A stretch of DNA of 7,532 bases from Bacteroidota bacterium (lineage in GTDB: Bacteria; Bacteroidota; Ignavibacteria; Ignavibacteriales; Ignavibacteriaceae): NCBI GenBank assembly GCA_021796135.1, contig JAJYOQ010000193.1, positions 1 through 7,532 of the forward strand, read 5' to 3'. Under the pieces are notes generated by a model. The model did not search any database. It had not been told where the DNA came from and was given only the letters and a program-made list of their open reading frames with translations. This document shows positions 7,349 to 7,532 of the stretch, piece by piece (the first letter of the stretch is position 1; each line of letters begins with the position of its first letter). Both the position numbers and the translations under genes were made by a program.

Positions 7349-7386
7349 TATTTACCTCACAAAAATAATTTTTAAATTAAAATTTC

Positions 7387-7417
7387 TTGACTTATTAACT
7401 TAGTAGTTATAAATTTA
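7387..7417 (+). promoter_or_regulatory. Promoter-like sequence pointing rightward
   Basis: TTGACT (7387-7392) is followed by TATAAATTTA (7408-7417). Read as a Bacteroidota-type promoter, TTG is separated by 20 bases from TAAATTTA, which matches TAnnTTTG in all but the last base. Read as a sigma-70 type, the TTGACT to TATAAA spacing is 15, shorter than ideal. It lies in the 170-base non-coding gap 7290-7459, after the terminator candidate, as expected for a new transcription unit. No gene start on the + strand is seen downstream before the window ends. Confidence 0.4.
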
Positions 7418-7426
7418 CATCGGTTC

Positions 7427-7456
7427 TTTCAAAAGGTTCTCCCCTGCCTTTTGAGA
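7427..7456. other. Stem-loop next to the right arm of the inverted repeat
   Basis: TCAAAAGG (7429-7436) pairs perfectly with CCTTTTGA (7447-7454) around a ten-base loop TTCTCCCCTG. One G-U and one A-U pair can extend the stem outward on the + strand RNA. No T tract follows on either strand, so an ordinary terminator is unlikely. It would fall in the 5' leader of any transcript from the promoter-like sequence at 7387-7417. Its role is unknown. Confidence 0.5.
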
Positions 7457-7459
7457 AAA

Positions 7460-7532
7460 AAGATACATTTGAGACGGTATTTCAATAGATATTTGACTTC
7501 CGTCATCTGTTTTGTGTGCAAGGGTGGTAAGT
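7460..7532 (-). repeat. Right arm of the 73-bp perfect inverted repeat, reaching the window edge
   Basis: This is the exact reverse complement of 7151-7223. It is separated from the left arm by 236 bases, which hold the last 21 codons of the YibQ-like gene, its stop, the terminator candidate, the promoter-like sequence and the stem-loop. The absence of any mismatch shows that the copy is very recent, kept identical by recombination, or not real. Confidence 0.97.

Larger units (their letters stand above)
7415..7532 (-). pseudogene. Inverted 3' fragment of the YibQ-like gene with a different C-terminal end
   Basis: On the minus strand the frame is open from the window edge to a TAA at 7417-7415. 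It gives 38 residues: first the same 24 residues as L286-L309 of the YibQ-like protein, then FSQKAGENLLKEPM and stop. The new tail has no likeness to the native ending, which reads ...YKFVIPVI and fits the family fold. Fourteen codons before a stop is not remarkable, so the tail may be an accidental read-through of non-coding sequence. It could be the end of a second gene copy continuing beyond the window, a broken duplicate, or a product of a chimeric join. Confidence 0.35.

Noticed and set aside
7367..7384. Short inverted repeat AATTTT...AAAATT in the non-coding gap
   Set aside because: A six-base A/T-only stem in a very AT-rich gap is expected by chance and has no supporting context.

Overview
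The window is an AT-rich stretch, roughly one third G+C by eye, with all well-supported genes on the + strand. It looks chromosomal and mostly housekeeping or metabolic. Several features point to the Bacteroidota/Ignavibacteriota/Chlorobiota side of the bacterial tree. Shine-Dalgarno sequences are weak or absent before several genes, and TTG and GTG starts are used. One exported protein has a signal peptide ending in ...LFA-Q. There are promoter-like sequences resembling TTG...TAnnTTTG, and a YibQ-like protein with an added N-terminal region. My best guess is an Ignavibacteria-like organism. This is an inference from style, not from a marker gene, and the window may be a whole metagenomic contig.

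Layout: (1) 1-642, the 3' part of a SpoIIE/RsbU-type PP2C phosphatase whose N-terminus lies off the left edge; (2) 679-2043, a succinate-semialdehyde-dehydrogenase-type aldehyde dehydrogenase; (3) 2062-2790, truA (tRNA pseudouridine synthase A), starting at TTG; (4) 2792-3547, a FabG-like SDR oxidoreductase one base after truA; (5) 3572-4045, a DUF2231 membrane protein; (6) 4051-4848, an unrecognised polytopic membrane protein starting at GTG; (7) 4897-5484, a small secreted, probably outer-membrane beta-barrel protein with its own possible promoter; (8) 5494-6273, an enoyl-CoA hydratase; (9) 6297-7289, a membrane-anchored YibQ-like (divergent polysaccharide deacetylase) protein that seems to have lost its catalytic residues. 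Genes 2-6 and 7-9 are tightly spaced and could be two transcription units, although their functions do not form one pathway. The aldehyde dehydrogenase, SDR and hydratase fit general aldehyde and acyl-CoA metabolism.

The right end is the unusual part. After a hairpin terminator candidate (7313-7348) come a promoter-like sequence (7387-7417) and a second hairpin (7427-7456). The last 73 bases (7460-7532) are then an exact reverse complement of 7151-7223, inside the last gene. The repeat runs off the window edge, so its full length is unknown. It could be a chimeric assembly or amplification join, an inverted partial gene duplication, an invertible segment that swaps the C-terminus, or the source of an antisense RNA. 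The artefact must be excluded first. No rRNA, tRNA, CRISPR array, transposase or recombinase gene was recognised.
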